Positions 30,338 through 38,546 are shown, counted from the first letter of the stretch. The stretch is DNA of 64,000 nucleotides from Janthinobacterium violaceinigrum (GCF_009208555.1 NZ_WFLI01000007.1:62001-126000); one strand, 5' to 3'. Numbers and translations are program-made. The notes: a model not told the origin generated them from the letters alone.

Positions 30338-31584
30338 TGGACGCCTTGGCTTCCACCCTGCGGCCCGCGCCGCTGACCGGCTTGCGCGTGCTGGACCTGT
30401 CGCGCGTGCTGGCCGGCCCGTGGGCCGGGCAAATGCTGGCCGACCTGGGTGCCGACGTGGTCAAGGTTGAACAACCGGGACGCGGCGACGACACGCGCTC
30501 CTGGGGCCCGCCCTACCTGAAGGATGAAGACGGCCGCGACACCGCCGAGGCCGCCTACTTCCAGTGCGCCAACCGCAACAAGCGCTCCTTGTGCATCGAC
30601 CTGGCCGCCCCGGAAGGGCAAGCCCTCGTGCGCCAGCTGGCCGCCGAGGCAGACGTGCTGCTGGAAAATTTCAAACTGGGCGGCTTGAAGCAATACGGCC
30701 TGGACGCGGCCAGCTTGCTGGCCCTCAATCCGCGCCTCGTCTATTGCTCCATCACGGGCTTTGGCCAGGACGGGCCGTACGCGGCGCGCGCCGGCTATGA
30801 CTTCCTGATCCAGGGCATGGGCGGCTTGATGAGCATCACGGGCGTGCCCGATGGCCAGCCCGGCGCCGGCCCGCAAAAGGTGGGCGTGGCGCAGACGGAT
30901 ATCCTGACGGGCTTGTACGCGACCATCGCCGTGCAGGCGGCGCTGGCCGAACGCGAGCGCTCGGGCCTGGGCCAGCATATCGACCTGGCCCTGCTCGACG
31001 TGCAAGTGGCGGCACTGGGCAACCAGGCAGCCAATTACTTGTGCGGGGGAAAAGTGCCCCAGCGCATGGGCAATGCGCATCCGAATATCGTGCCCTACCA
31101 GGACTTCCCCACGGCCGATGGCGACATGATTCTGGCGATCGGCAACGATGGGCAATTCTCGCGCTTTTGCGCCATCGCCGGCCACCCGGAATGGGCGCAG
31201 GACGAGCGTTTCGCCACCAATCCGCAGCGCGTGGCACACCGGGCGACCTTGATCCCCTTGATGCGCCAGGCCACCGTCATGCGCACGACGGCCGAGTGGA
31301 TCAGTGCATTCGAGGCGCAAGCCGTGCCATGCGGCCCCGTCAACCGCATCGACCAGGTCTTTGCCGACCCGCAAGTGGTGGCGCGTGGCTTGAAAGTGGA
31401 AATGCCGCATCCGACGGCGGGCACGGTGGCGCTGGTGGCCAATCCCGTGCGCCTGTCCGGCTCGCCGGTGCAGTACCGCTTGCCGCCGCCGTTGCTGGGG
31501 CAGCATACGGACGAGGTGTTGCAGCAATGGCTGGGCCTTGATGGCGGCCAGATCGACGGTTTGCGCGAACGCAAAGTCGTCTAA
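30337..31584 (+). CDS. gcdG: CoA-transferase family III (GcdG-like, glutarate CoA-transferase)
   Basis: A 415-aa class III CoA-transferase (CaiB/BaiF). The N-terminal RVLDLSRVLAGPWAGQMLADLGADVVKVE is the family signature, and the catalytic Asp lies in VGVAQTDILTGLYA. Coupled to gcdH (shared base) and under the LysR regulator, it most likely transfers CoA from succinyl-CoA to glutarate so that GcdH can act on it. The substrate assignment is from context, as sequence alone gives only the family. A strong terminator follows 6 bp after the stop. Confidence 0.87.
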   Translation: MDALASTLRPAPLTGLRVLDLSRVLAGPWAGQMLADLGADVVKVEQPGRGDDTRSWGPPYLKDEDGRDTAEAAYFQCANRNKRSLCIDLAAPEGQALVRQLAAEADVLLENFKLGGLKQYGLDAASLLALNPRLVYCSITGFGQDGPYAARAGYDFLIQGMGGLMSITGVPDGQPGAGPQKVGVAQTDILTGLYATIAVQAALAERERSGLGQHIDLALLDVQVAALGNQAANYLCGGKVPQRMGNAHPNIVPYQDFPTADGDMILAIGNDGQFSRFCAIAGHPEWAQDERFATNPQRVAHRATLIPLMRQATVMRTTAEWISAFEAQAVPCGPVNRIDQVFADPQVVARGLKVEMPHPTAGTVALVANPVRLSGSPVQYRLPPPLLGQHTDEVLQQWLGLDGGQIDGLRERKVV

Positions 31585-31590
31585 AGAAAA

Positions 31591-31626
31591 ACGCCGGGCA
31601 GTGGCAACACTGTCCGGCGTTTTTTT
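31591..31626. terminator. Bidirectional rho-independent terminator between gcdG and the barstar gene
   Basis: The hairpin ACGCCGGGCAGTG/CACTGTCCGGCGT with loop GCAA occupies 31591-31620, with one G/T wobble-type position. It is followed by a T-run (31620-31626) and preceded by AAAAA, so it can work for gcdG (plus) and for the barstar gene (minus). Confidence 0.92.
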
Positions 31627-31638
31627 ATATCTTCAGCG

Positions 31639-31965
31639 TTACTTCAGCGTCAATTTCAGCGCCGGCTTTTCGCCATAGTCTTCATAGCGTTCATTGATGC
31701 CGGCGATGCAGAACGTGATTTCTTCCAGTAAATCAGGCACTTGCGCCTTCATTGCCTCCGCATCTTGCACCACGATATCCAGCACTTCGTTCGGCTTCAA
31801 ACGGAATTTGCTCATGCCGTCCTCGTCGCGCAGGTAGCTGAGGCAATCGACCCAGGCATCCATGCTGTTGCCGTAGAACTCGGGGAAACCGAACGCTTGC
31901 GCACATTGCGCGTGGAAGCTCGCTGCGTCGGTGATGTCTTTTCCATTCAGGATGGCAGTGGCCAT
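31639..31965 (-). CDS. Barstar-family protein
   Basis: A 108-aa homologue of barstar, the inhibitor of the secreted ribonuclease barnase. The family core is clear: a pair of helices around FHAQCAQAFGFPEFYGNSMDAWVDCLSYL, and acidic residues along the inhibitory face. The frame extends upstream into dapB, but those residues are shadow sequence; the ATG at 31965 starts 9 bp after the dapB stop at 31974. No barnase-like RNase is visible in the window, so its partner, if any, lies elsewhere. It ends just before the shared terminator and is likely co-transcribed with bamE and dapB. Confidence 0.85.
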   Translation of the reverse strand: MATAILNGKDITDAASFHAQCAQAFGFPEFYGNSMDAWVDCLSYLRDEDGMSKFRLKPNEVLDIVVQDAEAMKAQVPDLLEEITFCIAGINERYEDYGEKPALKLTLK

Positions 31966-31973
31966 GGTGCTCC

Positions 31974-32783
31974 TCAGTTCTTCAGCGACAGCACATCCTG
32001 CATGTCGAACAGGCCGGTCGGCTTGTCCGCCAGGAAACGCGCGGCGCGCAGGGCGCCGTGGGCGTAGGTGACGCGGCTGCTCGACTTGTGGCTGATCTCG
32101 ATGCGCTCGCCGATGCCGGCAAACAGCACCGTATGGTCGCCCACGATATCGCCGCCGCGGATGGTGGCAAAGCCGATGGTCGACGGATCGCGTTCGCCCG
32201 TCACGCCTTCGCGGCCGTACACGGCGCACTCCTTCAGGTCGCGCCCCAGGGCGCCGGCCACCACTTCGCCCATTTGCAGGGCCGTGCCCGACGGCGCATC
32301 GACCTTGAAGCGGTGATGCGCTTCGACGATTTCAATGTCGTAGCCTTCGGACAGGCTTTTCGCGGCCAGTTCCAGCAATTTCATGGTGACATTCACGCCC
32401 ACGCTCATGTTCGGTGCGAACATGATGGCCGTCTTTTCGGCGGCGGCGGCAATGGCGGCCTTGCCCGCGTCATCGAAACCGGTGGTGCCGATGATCATCT
32501 TGATGCCGTGCTCGGCGCAATACGCCAGGTGCTGCAAAGTGCCTTCGGGACGCGTGAAGTCGATCAGGAAATCGGCGTTCGCCAGGCCCGTGGCCAGGCT
32601 TGATTCGATCAGCACGCCGGCAGGCTTGCCCAGGAAGGCGGCCGCATCCTGGCCGACAGCAGGCGAACCTGCGCGGTCGAGCGCGCCGGCCAGCACGGCA
32701 TCGGGCGCATTGCTGACCGCTTCGATCAGGATATGGCCCATGCGGCCGCTGGCGCCAGCAATGGCGATTTTCAGTTCAGTCAT
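31974..32783 (-). CDS. dapB: 4-hydroxy-tetrahydrodipicolinate reductase
   Basis: Makes tetrahydrodipicolinate in the diaminopimelate/lysine pathway, supplying peptidoglycan cross-links. The 269 aa fit the family. The NAD(P)-binding motif GASGRMG is at residues 10-16, and the catalytic signature [15 protein letters not shown] is present. It lies 20 bp downstream of bamE on the same strand, an arrangement common in Burkholderiales, and is followed by the barstar homologue. Confidence 0.96.
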   Translation of the reverse strand: MTELKIAIAGASGRMGHILIEAVSNAPDAVLAGALDRAGSPAVGQDAAAFLGKPAGVLIESSLATGLANADFLIDFTRPEGTLQHLAYCAEHGIKMIIGTTGFDDAGKAAIAAAAEKTAIMFAPNMSVGVNVTMKLLELAAKSLSEGYDIEIVEAHHRFKVDAPSGTALQMGEVVAGALGRDLKECAVYGREGVTGERDPSTIGFATIRGGDIVGDHTVLFAGIGERIEISHKSSSRVTYAHGALRAARFLADKPTGLFDMQDVLSLKN

Positions 32784-32802
32784 TTTATTCTCTTACAGCA
32801 AC

Positions 32803-33510
32803 TTATTTGGTGGGTTCGGCAGCGGGTGCAGGCTCGGCGGCAGGCGCCGTGGCTGGTGCGGGAGCCACGTCAGGCTTGCTCACAGGAATGGCGGGAGCCG
32901 CATCGGCCGGCACGGGCACGGCGCTCGGCGCCACGGGCGATGGTACGGCAGCGGCCGGCACATCAGCCTTGGCGACCTTGGCGAACGGCGACGGGCCCGC
33001 GATACGGTCGATGTATTCTTTCTCCGTCGGCAAGTTGCCGCCTTCGAAACGTTCAACCTTGCCATCCTTGCCGAAGTACACAACCACGCGGCTGCTGGTG
33101 GTTTCGCCACTGCCCCGGGCCAGGCGGAATGGATAATCCCAGCGGTCGGCGTGGAAGATATCGGTCAGCAGCGAGGTGCCCAGGACGAAACGCACCTGGT
33201 CGCGCGTCATGCCCACTTTCAACTGGGCCAGCATCTCTTCGGAGACAAAGTTACCTTGTTGAATGTCTGGACGATACGGCGAGAAAAACCACATGAATTT
33301 TTGCAGCGGCGTAATGGTGGTCGTTTGGGCGCCCTGTTCAGGAACCAGTTCCTTGCCTTCTTTTTGGCTGGCGGCCGGCTTTTCGCCAAGGATGCCACGG
33401 CTGGCGCAGCCGGACATGGCCAACGCGACACAGACCATGCCTGCCACGACTGGTGCTCGAAATGAAATACGGTGCCAGAGAGATGGCAATACAGCCGGTG
33501 TTACGCGCAT
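32803..33510 (-). CDS. bamE: Outer-membrane assembly lipoprotein BamE
   Basis: The small lipoprotein of the BAM complex that folds beta-barrels into the outer membrane. It has 235 aa with a lipobox at C35 (MSGC). The SmpA/OmlA domain contains DIQQGNFVSEEML and KVGMTRDQVRFVLGTSLL. A Pro/Ala-rich C-terminal extension of about 70 residues makes it twice the length of E. coli BamE; such tails occur in related betaproteobacteria. The ATG at 33510 is preceded by GAGG with 6-nt spacing, so the longer frame to 33579 is not used. It is divergent from fur. Confidence 0.93.
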   Translation of the reverse strand: MRVTPAVLPSLWHRISFRAPVVAGMVCVALAMSGCASRGILGEKPAASQKEGKELVPEQGAQTTTITPLQKFMWFFSPYRPDIQQGNFVSEEMLAQLKVGMTRDQVRFVLGTSLLTDIFHADRWDYPFRLARGSGETTSSRVVVYFGKDGKVERFEGGNLPTEKEYIDRIAGPSPFAKVAKADVPAAAVPSPVAPSAVPVPADAAPAIPVSKPDVAPAPATAPAAEPAPAAEPTK

Positions 33511-33555
33511 AAATGACCTCAATTTGATGAACAAAACGCCAGGAGTGGCCGGCCT

Positions 33556-33577
33556 GCCAAAAAATGCATATTTTGGC
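33556..33577. promoter_or_regulatory. 22-bp near-perfect palindrome in the bamE-fur gap
   Basis: Arms GCCAAAA and TTTTGGC around an ATGCAT centre, with one mismatched pair. It overlaps the predicted -35 of fur. It does not resemble the Fur box (GATAAT triplets). It is probably an operator for an unidentified dimeric regulator acting on fur, bamE or both. Confidence 0.5.
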
Positions 33578-33602
33578 ACTCCCCGCTAAAACGCTATATG
33601 AT
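33573..33602 (+). promoter_or_regulatory. Sigma-70 promoter of fur
   Basis: TTGGCA (33573-33578) and TATGAT (33597-33602), 18 bp apart, upstream of the fur start at 33634. The -35 lies inside the palindrome at 33556-33577. Confidence 0.55.
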
Positions 33603-33633
33603 AAAGCACCTGACCCACATACGAGCAACAAAC

Positions 33634-34065
33634 ATGAGTAACAATCCTAGTGATCTCAAGGCAAGCGGCCTGAAAGCCACCCTGCCACGGCTGAAGATAC
33701 TCGATATCTTCCAGAGTAGCCCGGTACGCCACCTGACCGCGGAAGACGTCTACAAGATTCTGCTGGCCGACAATATGGATGTCGGTTTAGCAACTGTGTA
33801 CCGCGTCCTCACGCAATTCGAACAAGCTGGCTTGCTCAATCGCAACCATTTTGAAACTGGCAAGGCGATTTTCGAACTCAACGAAGGTTCCCACCATGAT
33901 CACCTGGTGTGCCTCGATTGTGGCCGGGTCGAAGAATTCTTCGACGAAGAAATCGAAATCCGCCAGCAAAAAGTGGCCGAAGAGCGCGGCTTCAAGATCG
34001 CCGAACACGCTTTGGCCATCTACGGCAACTGCATCAAGACGGCTTGCCCGCACAAAACAGCCTGA
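33634..34065 (+). CDS. fur: Ferric uptake regulator Fur
   Basis: A 143-aa iron-responsive repressor. The N-terminal winged HTH has [15 protein letters not shown] and [19 protein letters not shown]. The C-terminal dimerisation/metal domain has [22 protein letters not shown], whose His and Glu residues form the regulatory metal site, and one CxxC. I start at 33634 (MSNNPSDLK), where family members begin, not at 33598. It is divergent from bamE, as in other Burkholderiales, and convergent with hrcA across a strong hairpin. Confidence 0.96.
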   Translation: MSNNPSDLKASGLKATLPRLKILDIFQSSPVRHLTAEDVYKILLADNMDVGLATVYRVLTQFEQAGLLNRNHFETGKAIFELNEGSHHDHLVCLDCGRVEEFFDEEIEIRQQKVAEERGFKIAEHALAIYGNCIKTACPHKTA

Positions 34066-34070
34066 CCACA

Positions 34071-34097
34071 GCTGGCCGCTCCCATGGGGCGGCCAGC
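34071..34097. terminator. Strong hairpin between convergent fur and hrcA
   Basis: GCTGGCCGC pairs with GCGGCCAGC and the pairing continues inward to a very short loop (about 12 bp with one wobble). No T-run follows on either side, so it is a symmetrical 3'-end hairpin rather than a classical intrinsic terminator. Confidence 0.55.
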
Positions 34098-34113
34098 GCA
34101 TCAGGCAGTACGA

Positions 34114-35130
34114 TCAATGATGGCTCAGTGCGCTTGACAGCAGCTTGGCCGTGATATCGACAATCGGGATGACGCGCTCGTAAGCCATGCGCGTCGGTCC
34201 GATCACTCCCAGCGTTCCCACGATCTTGCCGTTGACTTCATACGGCGCCGTCACCACGCTCATTTCATCCATCGGCACCAGGTTCGATTCGCCGCCGATG
34301 AAAATCTGCACACCCGTCGCCTTGCTCGACACGTCGAGCAGCTGCATCAAGCCCGTCTTTTGCTCGAACATGTCGAACATCTGGCGCAGCGAATGCATAT
34401 TCGAAGACAGGTCGCTCACGCTGAGCAAGTTGCGCTCGCCGGAAATCACCATGTCGTCGCTATGGTCAGCCATCGCCTCGCTGCCCGCTTCCACGGCCGC
34501 CTGCATCAGGCTGCCCATATCGTCACGCAACTGGCGCAATTCGCCCTGCAGGCGCACGCGCACGGCGTCGAACGACAGGCCGCCATAGTTCTGATTGATA
34601 TAGTTGGCCGATTGCACCAGTTGCGCCGGCGTGTAATCCGCTTCCGTCAGCAGCAGGCGGTTCTGCACGTCGCCGCCGGGGGCAACGATGACGAGCAGGA
34701 TGCGTTTTTCCGACAGGCGCAGGAACTCGATCTGCTGGAACACGGATTCGCGGCGCGGGCTGAGCACGACGCCCGCAAACTGCGACAGCGACGACAGCAT
34801 CTGCGCCGCGTTGGCGATGGTTTTTTGCGGCTGCGGCGTCTGCAGGCGCATGCGCGACTCCACCAGGTGCTCGTCCAGGTGCCGGACGGTCAGCAAGGTG
34901 TCGACAAAGATGCGGTAGCCGCGCGGCGTGGGGATGCGTCCGGCCGAGGTGTGCGGACTGGACACATAGCCGAGCTCTTCCAGATCGGCCATGATGTTGC
35001 GGATCGTGGCCGGCGACAGGTCCAGGCCGGAAATTTTCGACAAGGCGCGCGAACCGACCGGCAGGCCGTCGGCGATATATCGCTCGACCAGGGCTTTCAG
35101 CAGTGTTTGGGCACGTGTATCGAGTTGCAT
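34114..35130 (-). CDS. hrcA: Heat-inducible transcription repressor HrcA
   Basis: The repressor of groE/dnaK-type heat-shock operons, which binds the CIRCE operator and is folded by GroEL. The 338 aa fit the family. The N-terminal winged helix has [29 protein letters not shown], and the GAF-like dimerisation domain follows. No CIRCE element (TTAGCACTC-N9-GAGTGCTAA) was seen in the window, so its targets lie elsewhere. It is convergent with fur, and a HAD hydrolase gene lies about 100 bp upstream on the same strand. Confidence 0.95.
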   Translation of the reverse strand: MQLDTRAQTLLKALVERYIADGLPVGSRALSKISGLDLSPATIRNIMADLEELGYVSSPHTSAGRIPTPRGYRIFVDTLLTVRHLDEHLVESRMRLQTPQPQKTIANAAQMLSSLSQFAGVVLSPRRESVFQQIEFLRLSEKRILLVIVAPGGDVQNRLLLTEADYTPAQLVQSANYINQNYGGLSFDAVRVRLQGELRQLRDDMGSLMQAAVEAGSEAMADHSDDMVISGERNLLSVSDLSSNMHSLRQMFDMFEQKTGLMQLLDVSSKATGVQIFIGGESNLVPMDEMSVVTAPYEVNGKIVGTLGVIGPTRMAYERVIPIVDITAKLLSSALSHH

Positions 35131-35232
35131 GGTGTTTTATTTAAGCAAGTATTCTTTTAGGCAAGCGGCAGCGAAAGCGGCCGAACGTGCATCAACAGCG
35201 CCTATTATGCACGTTCGCCCGTTTCGCGGCGA

Positions 35233-35958
35233 TCAATCTTCCAGTTGCTGCTGCAACCACAGCAGCAAGTCGTCAAAGTTGGCGCAGATGGCGTCGGGCT
35301 GCACGCCGGCGGCCAGGTGGGCATCGCTGCCCTTGCGGTTCATCCAGACGGCCCGCATGCCCGCCCCTTGCGCTCCCGTCACGTCGAAATACAGGTCGTC
35401 GCCCACATACACGGCTTCATGGGGCGCCACGTCCAGCGCCGCGCAGGCGGCCAGGAAGATGCTGGCATCGGGCTTGGCCACGCCAAACTCGCTGGCGGCG
35501 ATCGATACCTTGAAATGCTGCGCCAGGCCGATAATTTCAAGGTCCGCATTGCCATTCGAGATGGAACCGACCAGCATGCGTTGCCGCATCCAGGCCAGGC
35601 CGGGCAACACGTCGTCATACGGCCGGACGCGGTTGCGCGCGGCCAGGAACTGCGCGATGGCGCCGTCGACGAGGGCGGGATCTTCGCCGGCCGCCTCGAA
35701 GGCGGACAGCAGGCCGGCCCGGCGCAACTCGATCAGGTTGCCATGGAAATGCGGTTGTTCGTTGAGCATGGCCAAGCGGTGCTGGCGCAGCACCTCGATG
35801 GAAAACTGCCGCGCCACCTTGGGCGCATGCGTGGCCAGCCAGTCATGCAACAGCGTTTCGGCGGCGGCAATGACGGGCGCGATGGGCCACAGGGTATCGT
35901 CGAGGTCGAACAGGATGGCCTTGGGCGGCACGGCGGGTTTTACAGGAGCAAGGGACAT
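35233..35958 (-). CDS. HAD-superfamily hydrolase
   Basis: A 241-aa haloacid-dehalogenase-like phosphatase. Motif I is FDLDDTLW (nucleophile Asp and acid/base Asp), motif II is VGSISNGN, motif III is the Lys in GVAKPDASIF, and motif IV is VGDDLYFDVTGAQGAGM. The helical cap between motifs I and II suggests subclass IA, as in phosphoglycolate- and nucleotide-phosphatase-like members. The substrate is unknown. The ATG at 35958 puts motif I near residue 15; the in-frame start at 36000 is less likely. Confidence 0.87.
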   Translation of the reverse strand: MSLAPVKPAVPPKAILFDLDDTLWPIAPVIAAAETLLHDWLATHAPKVARQFSIEVLRQHRLAMLNEQPHFHGNLIELRRAGLLSAFEAAGEDPALVDGAIAQFLAARNRVRPYDDVLPGLAWMRQRMLVGSISNGNADLEIIGLAQHFKVSIAASEFGVAKPDASIFLAACAALDVAPHEAVYVGDDLYFDVTGAQGAGMRAVWMNRKGSDAHLAAGVQPDAICANFDDLLLWLQQQLED

Positions 35959-36099
35959 GGGACTCACGGTGAATGCCGCGCCACGGTGCGCAGCCTGCAT
36001 CTATTGTCGCACCGATCGCCCCCGCCAGCATGGCTGCGCCCCCGTGAAATGGGGCCAGGCCAGCGCTTCCCGGAGAAAAATTGTTACAGGGTGATACAA

Positions 36100-36134
36100 G
36101 GCAAGATCATCGAGCTTGCCAGATAGACTAAAAT
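36100..36134 (+). promoter_or_regulatory. Inverted repeat and -10-like box upstream of the lipoprotein pair
   Basis: GGCAAG (36100-36105) and CTTGCC (36115-36120) form a 6-bp dyad, followed by TAAAAT (36129-36134), about 70 bp upstream of the first lipoprotein. The rest of the 244-bp gap after the HAD gene start shows no coding signal. Tentative. Confidence 0.3.
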
Positions 36135-36202
36135 AGGCGCCATTCCAATGCGGCGCCAGCGTCCGTGTTGCGCTACCCAACCTAATTCGTTTTGGAGAAT
36201 GT

Positions 36203-36808
36203 ATGAAAAATTTGTACCTGCGCTCGATGCTGGCGGCGGCTTGCGCCGCCACACTGGCAGCCTGCGGCGGCAGCGGCGGCAACCTGTATCTGCAAGGCGC
36301 AGTCAGCGGCCTGGCCAAAGATGGCCTGATTCTGCTGAATAACGGGGAAAGCCTGCCGGTTCCTGCGGGCCAGAGCAGCTTTGTTTTCACCAAGCTGGTC
36401 AATACCGATGACCGCTACGACATCACCATCGCGCAGCAGCCCAAGGGCGCCGTCTGCAGTATCGCCAATGGCGCGGGCAAGGCATCGAGCTACTCCGTGA
36501 CCACGGCCGTGGTGACGTGCAAGACCAATTCCTACCCGCTCAGCGCCGCCATCACGGGCTTGACCGCCGACGGCTTGACCCTGGCGATCGGCAATCTCAG
36601 CACCAGCCCGCTCAAAGGCAGTACCGCCTATACCTTCCCCGCCATCGATGACGGCATTGCCTACAATATTTCCATATCGACCTATCCAGCAGGCCAGACG
36701 TGCAAATTCGCGGCCTCTGCCAACACCAGCGCCGACGGCCGCGTTGTCAACGGCACCATGGGTTCAGCCGCCACGACCGGTACCGCACTGAACTGCACGG
36801 CGCTGTAA
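36203..36808 (+). CDS. Repeat lipoprotein 1 (Burkholderiales-type beta-repeat)
   Basis: A 201-aa predicted lipoprotein with a lipobox LAAC at C21, then two tandem repeats of about 80-90 residues. Each repeat has the pattern VSGL-x3-GL-x-L-x-NG, a hydrophobic/Phe strand, Y-x-I-x-I-x2-QP-x-G-x-x-C and a terminal V-x-C. The same repeat is common in Burkholderiales NHL and RCC1-type surface proteins. The function is unknown; it is probably anchored in the outer membrane. A TTGGAGAA ribosome site precedes the ATG. A paralogue follows 41 bp downstream. Confidence 0.8.
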   Translation: MKNLYLRSMLAAACAATLAACGGSGGNLYLQGAVSGLAKDGLILLNNGESLPVPAGQSSFVFTKLVNTDDRYDITIAQQPKGAVCSIANGAGKASSYSVTTAVVTCKTNSYPLSAAITGLTADGLTLAIGNLSTSPLKGSTAYTFPAIDDGIAYNISISTYPAGQTCKFAASANTSADGRVVNGTMGSAATTGTALNCTAL

Positions 36809-36849
36809 GCCACGCGCTTCGTCACTACTATATTGCATTGGAGAAATAC

Positions 36850-37431
36850 ATGAAGTTATCCTGCCTGCGCCCGCTGACCGCGCTGTTGCTGACCCTGGGA
36901 CTGGCCGCTTGCGGCGGCAAGGCCTCGTATGAAGTCGGCGGCACCGTCAGCAACCTGAACACCAACGGCCTGATCCTGGCCAACGGTGGCGTCAACCTCC
37001 CGATTGCATCGGGCCAGACCAAGTTTGCCTTTGCCCAGCGCATCGACTATGGCACCGAGTACGACATTACCGTGCAACAACAACCCGCCCACATGACTTG
37101 CGGCATCAGTGGCGGTTCCGGTTCGGCTGGCCACTACCTGAGCATCCAGGCAGCGGTCTCGTGCTTGCAAAACACCTATACGGTGGGCGGCACGGTGACG
37201 GGCCTGACAGCCGACGGCCTGGTCCTGATCAACGGCACGTCGCAAACCACGGTACTCAAGTCCAGCACGACCTTCACCCTGGGAACGCGTGTTGCCGATG
37301 GCGACAAGTATGGCATCAGCGTGTTTACGCAGCCGACTGGCCTGAAGTGCGACGTGGCCCCGAACACCGGCGTCGGCGTCATGGGCGAAGCGAATGTGAC
37401 CACCGTACAGGTCATCTGCAATCCGGCCTGA
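36850..37431 (+). CDS. Repeat lipoprotein 2 (paralogue)
   Basis: A 193-aa predicted lipoprotein with a lipobox LAAC at C21 and two copies of the same repeat as the gene upstream (VGGTVSNLNTNGLILANGG, then VGGTVTGLTADGLVLINGT). Each copy ends in QP-x-x-x-x-C and a closing cysteine, so intra-repeat disulfides are plausible. The pair probably arose by tandem duplication. The ATG at 36850 follows TTGGAGAAATAC. The longer open frame to 36700 overlaps the first gene and is not real. It is followed by a strong hairpin without a T-run (37442-37466). Confidence 0.82.
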   Translation: MKLSCLRPLTALLLTLGLAACGGKASYEVGGTVSNLNTNGLILANGGVNLPIASGQTKFAFAQRIDYGTEYDITVQQQPAHMTCGISGGSGSAGHYLSIQAAVSCLQNTYTVGGTVTGLTADGLVLINGTSQTTVLKSSTTFTLGTRVADGDKYGISVFTQPTGLKCDVAPNTGVGVMGEANVTTVQVICNPA

Positions 37432-37441
37432 TGCGGTGACA

Positions 37442-37466
37442 CTGGCAGCCGTTTTGCGGCTGCCAG
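37442..37466 (+). terminator. 10-bp hairpin after the lipoprotein pair
   Basis: A perfect CTGGCAGCCG/CGGCTGCCAG stem with a TTTTG loop, 10 bp after the stop codon. No T-run follows, so it may be a factor-assisted 3' end or an mRNA-protecting stem. Confidence 0.5.
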
Positions 37467-37491
37467 GAAGAGATATCACAGAAATCTATAG

Positions 37492-37522
37492 TTGATATTC
37501 CAAAGATAAATTGGAGTTATAT
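37492..37522 (+). promoter_or_regulatory. Candidate promoter of the small RNA
   Basis: TTGATA (37492-37497) and TTATAT (37517-37522) are 19 bp apart, slightly long. The predicted start near 37528-37529 coincides with the base of the 5' hairpin of the candidate sRNA. Confidence 0.4.
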
Positions 37523-37527
37523 GTGGC

Positions 37528-37606
37528 GATGCAGCATAATGCATCTGTCTCCTCCAACTCTTCCAAGAATTGGATTTAGCCCGCTTTCACCAGCGGGCTT
37601 TTTTTT
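37528..37606 (+). ncRNA. Candidate small RNA with anti-Shine-Dalgarno motif
   Basis: About 79 nt between the repeat lipoproteins and mmsB. It begins with the hairpin GATGCA-GCATAA-TGCATC (37528-37545). A pyrimidine-rich segment with TCTCCTCC (37548-37555), complementary to ribosome-binding sites, follows, then a short CCAA-GAA-TTGG hairpin (37563-37573). It ends in a classical terminator (stem AGCCCGCT/AGCGGGCT and eight T). No open frame of meaningful length lies in it. The layout resembles Hfq-dependent sRNAs that carry CCUCC-type loops. It is antisense to any read-through from mmsB. The terminator is certain; transcription from its own promoter is inference. Confidence 0.55.
37578..37606 (+). 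terminator. Rho-independent terminator, plus strand
   Basis: Stem AGCCCGCT (37578-37585), loop TTCACC, stem AGCGGGCT (37592-37599), then eight T (37599-37606). Read on the minus strand the T-run precedes the hairpin, so it does not serve mmsB. Confidence 0.92.
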
Positions 37607-37618
37607 GCCCAAAATTTC

Positions 37619-38524
37619 TCAGGCGGCAGGCGTCTGCAAACCAGGCTGCAGCATTTGCACGATGCTGGAGAAATCCTGCTGCGCATATCCCGCCTGCGCA
37701 TGCATCTGGTACAGCTGGCGCACCAGGCCGCCCAATGGCGTGGGCGCGTTAGCCGACAAGGCCGACTGCTGCGCCAGTCCCAGGTCTTTCAGCATCAGCG
37801 CCGTGCCGAAGCCGCCGGTGTAGTTGCGCGACGCGGGCGTGCCCTCCATGACGCCGGGCCACGGGTTGTACACTTCCAGGGTCCAGTTGCGGCCCGAACT
37901 CTTGGCCATGATGTCGGACAACACTTTCGGATCGAGGCCATGCGCCACGCCCAGGTTCAGCGCCTCGGCCGTACCGACCATCAAGATACCCAGCAGCATG
38001 TTGTTGCAAATCTTCGCCACCTGGCCCGCACCCGCCTCGCCCGCATGGAAAATGTTCTTGCCCATCTTTTCCAGCAGGGGCCGCGCCTGCTGCAAGGCCG
38101 CTTCGCTACCGCCGACGATGAAGGTCAGCGTGCCGGCGGCTGCACCCGCCGTGCCGCCCGAGACGGGCGCATCGATCATGGCAAAACCCCGCTCGCCGGC
38201 CGCCTGCGCCACCTGGCGCGCCACATCGGCGGCGATGGTGCTGCAATCGATGAACAGGGCGCCCGGCTTGGCCGAATCGAGCACGCCGCCGGCCGCCAGG
38301 TACAGCTCCTGCACGTGCTTGTTGGCTGGCAGCATGGTGATGACGGCATCGGCCGTCTGCACGGCCGCGCTGGCGGACGCGGCCGCCGTGGCGCCCGCCT
38401 CGACCAGCGAAGCCACGGCGGCCGGCGCCAGGTCGTACACGGATACGTGGAAGCCGGCGGCTACCAGGTTGCGGGCCATCGGCGCGCCCATGTTGCCCAG
38501 GCCGATGAAAGCGATATGTTGCAT
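37619..38524 (-). CDS. mmsB: 3-hydroxyisobutyrate dehydrogenase
   Basis: Oxidises 3-hydroxyisobutyrate to methylmalonate semialdehyde with NAD in valine breakdown. The 301 aa fit the beta-hydroxyacid dehydrogenase family. The Rossmann motif IGLGNMGAPMARNL is at the N-terminus, substrate-binding DAPVSGGTAGA in the middle, and the catalytic Lys in AKICNNMLLGI. It is the last gene of the five-gene valine operon, 22 bp after the hydrolase gene. Confidence 0.94.
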   Translation of the reverse strand: MQHIAFIGLGNMGAPMARNLVAAGFHVSVYDLAPAAVASLVEAGATAAASASAAVQTADAVITMLPANKHVQELYLAAGGVLDSAKPGALFIDCSTIAADVARQVAQAAGERGFAMIDAPVSGGTAGAAAGTLTFIVGGSEAALQQARPLLEKMGKNIFHAGEAGAGQVAKICNNMLLGILMVGTAEALNLGVAHGLDPKVLSDIMAKSSGRNWTLEVYNPWPGVMEGTPASRNYTGGFGTALMLKDLGLAQQSALSANAPTPLGGLVRQLYQMHAQAGYAQQDFSSIVQMLQPGLQTPAA

Positions 38525-38546
38525 GTGTATGTCTCCTGTTGTTCTT

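Noticed and set aside
31966..32229. Upstream extension of the barstar frame into dapB
   Set aside because: Arg-rich shadow of dapB; the family homology starts at 31965.
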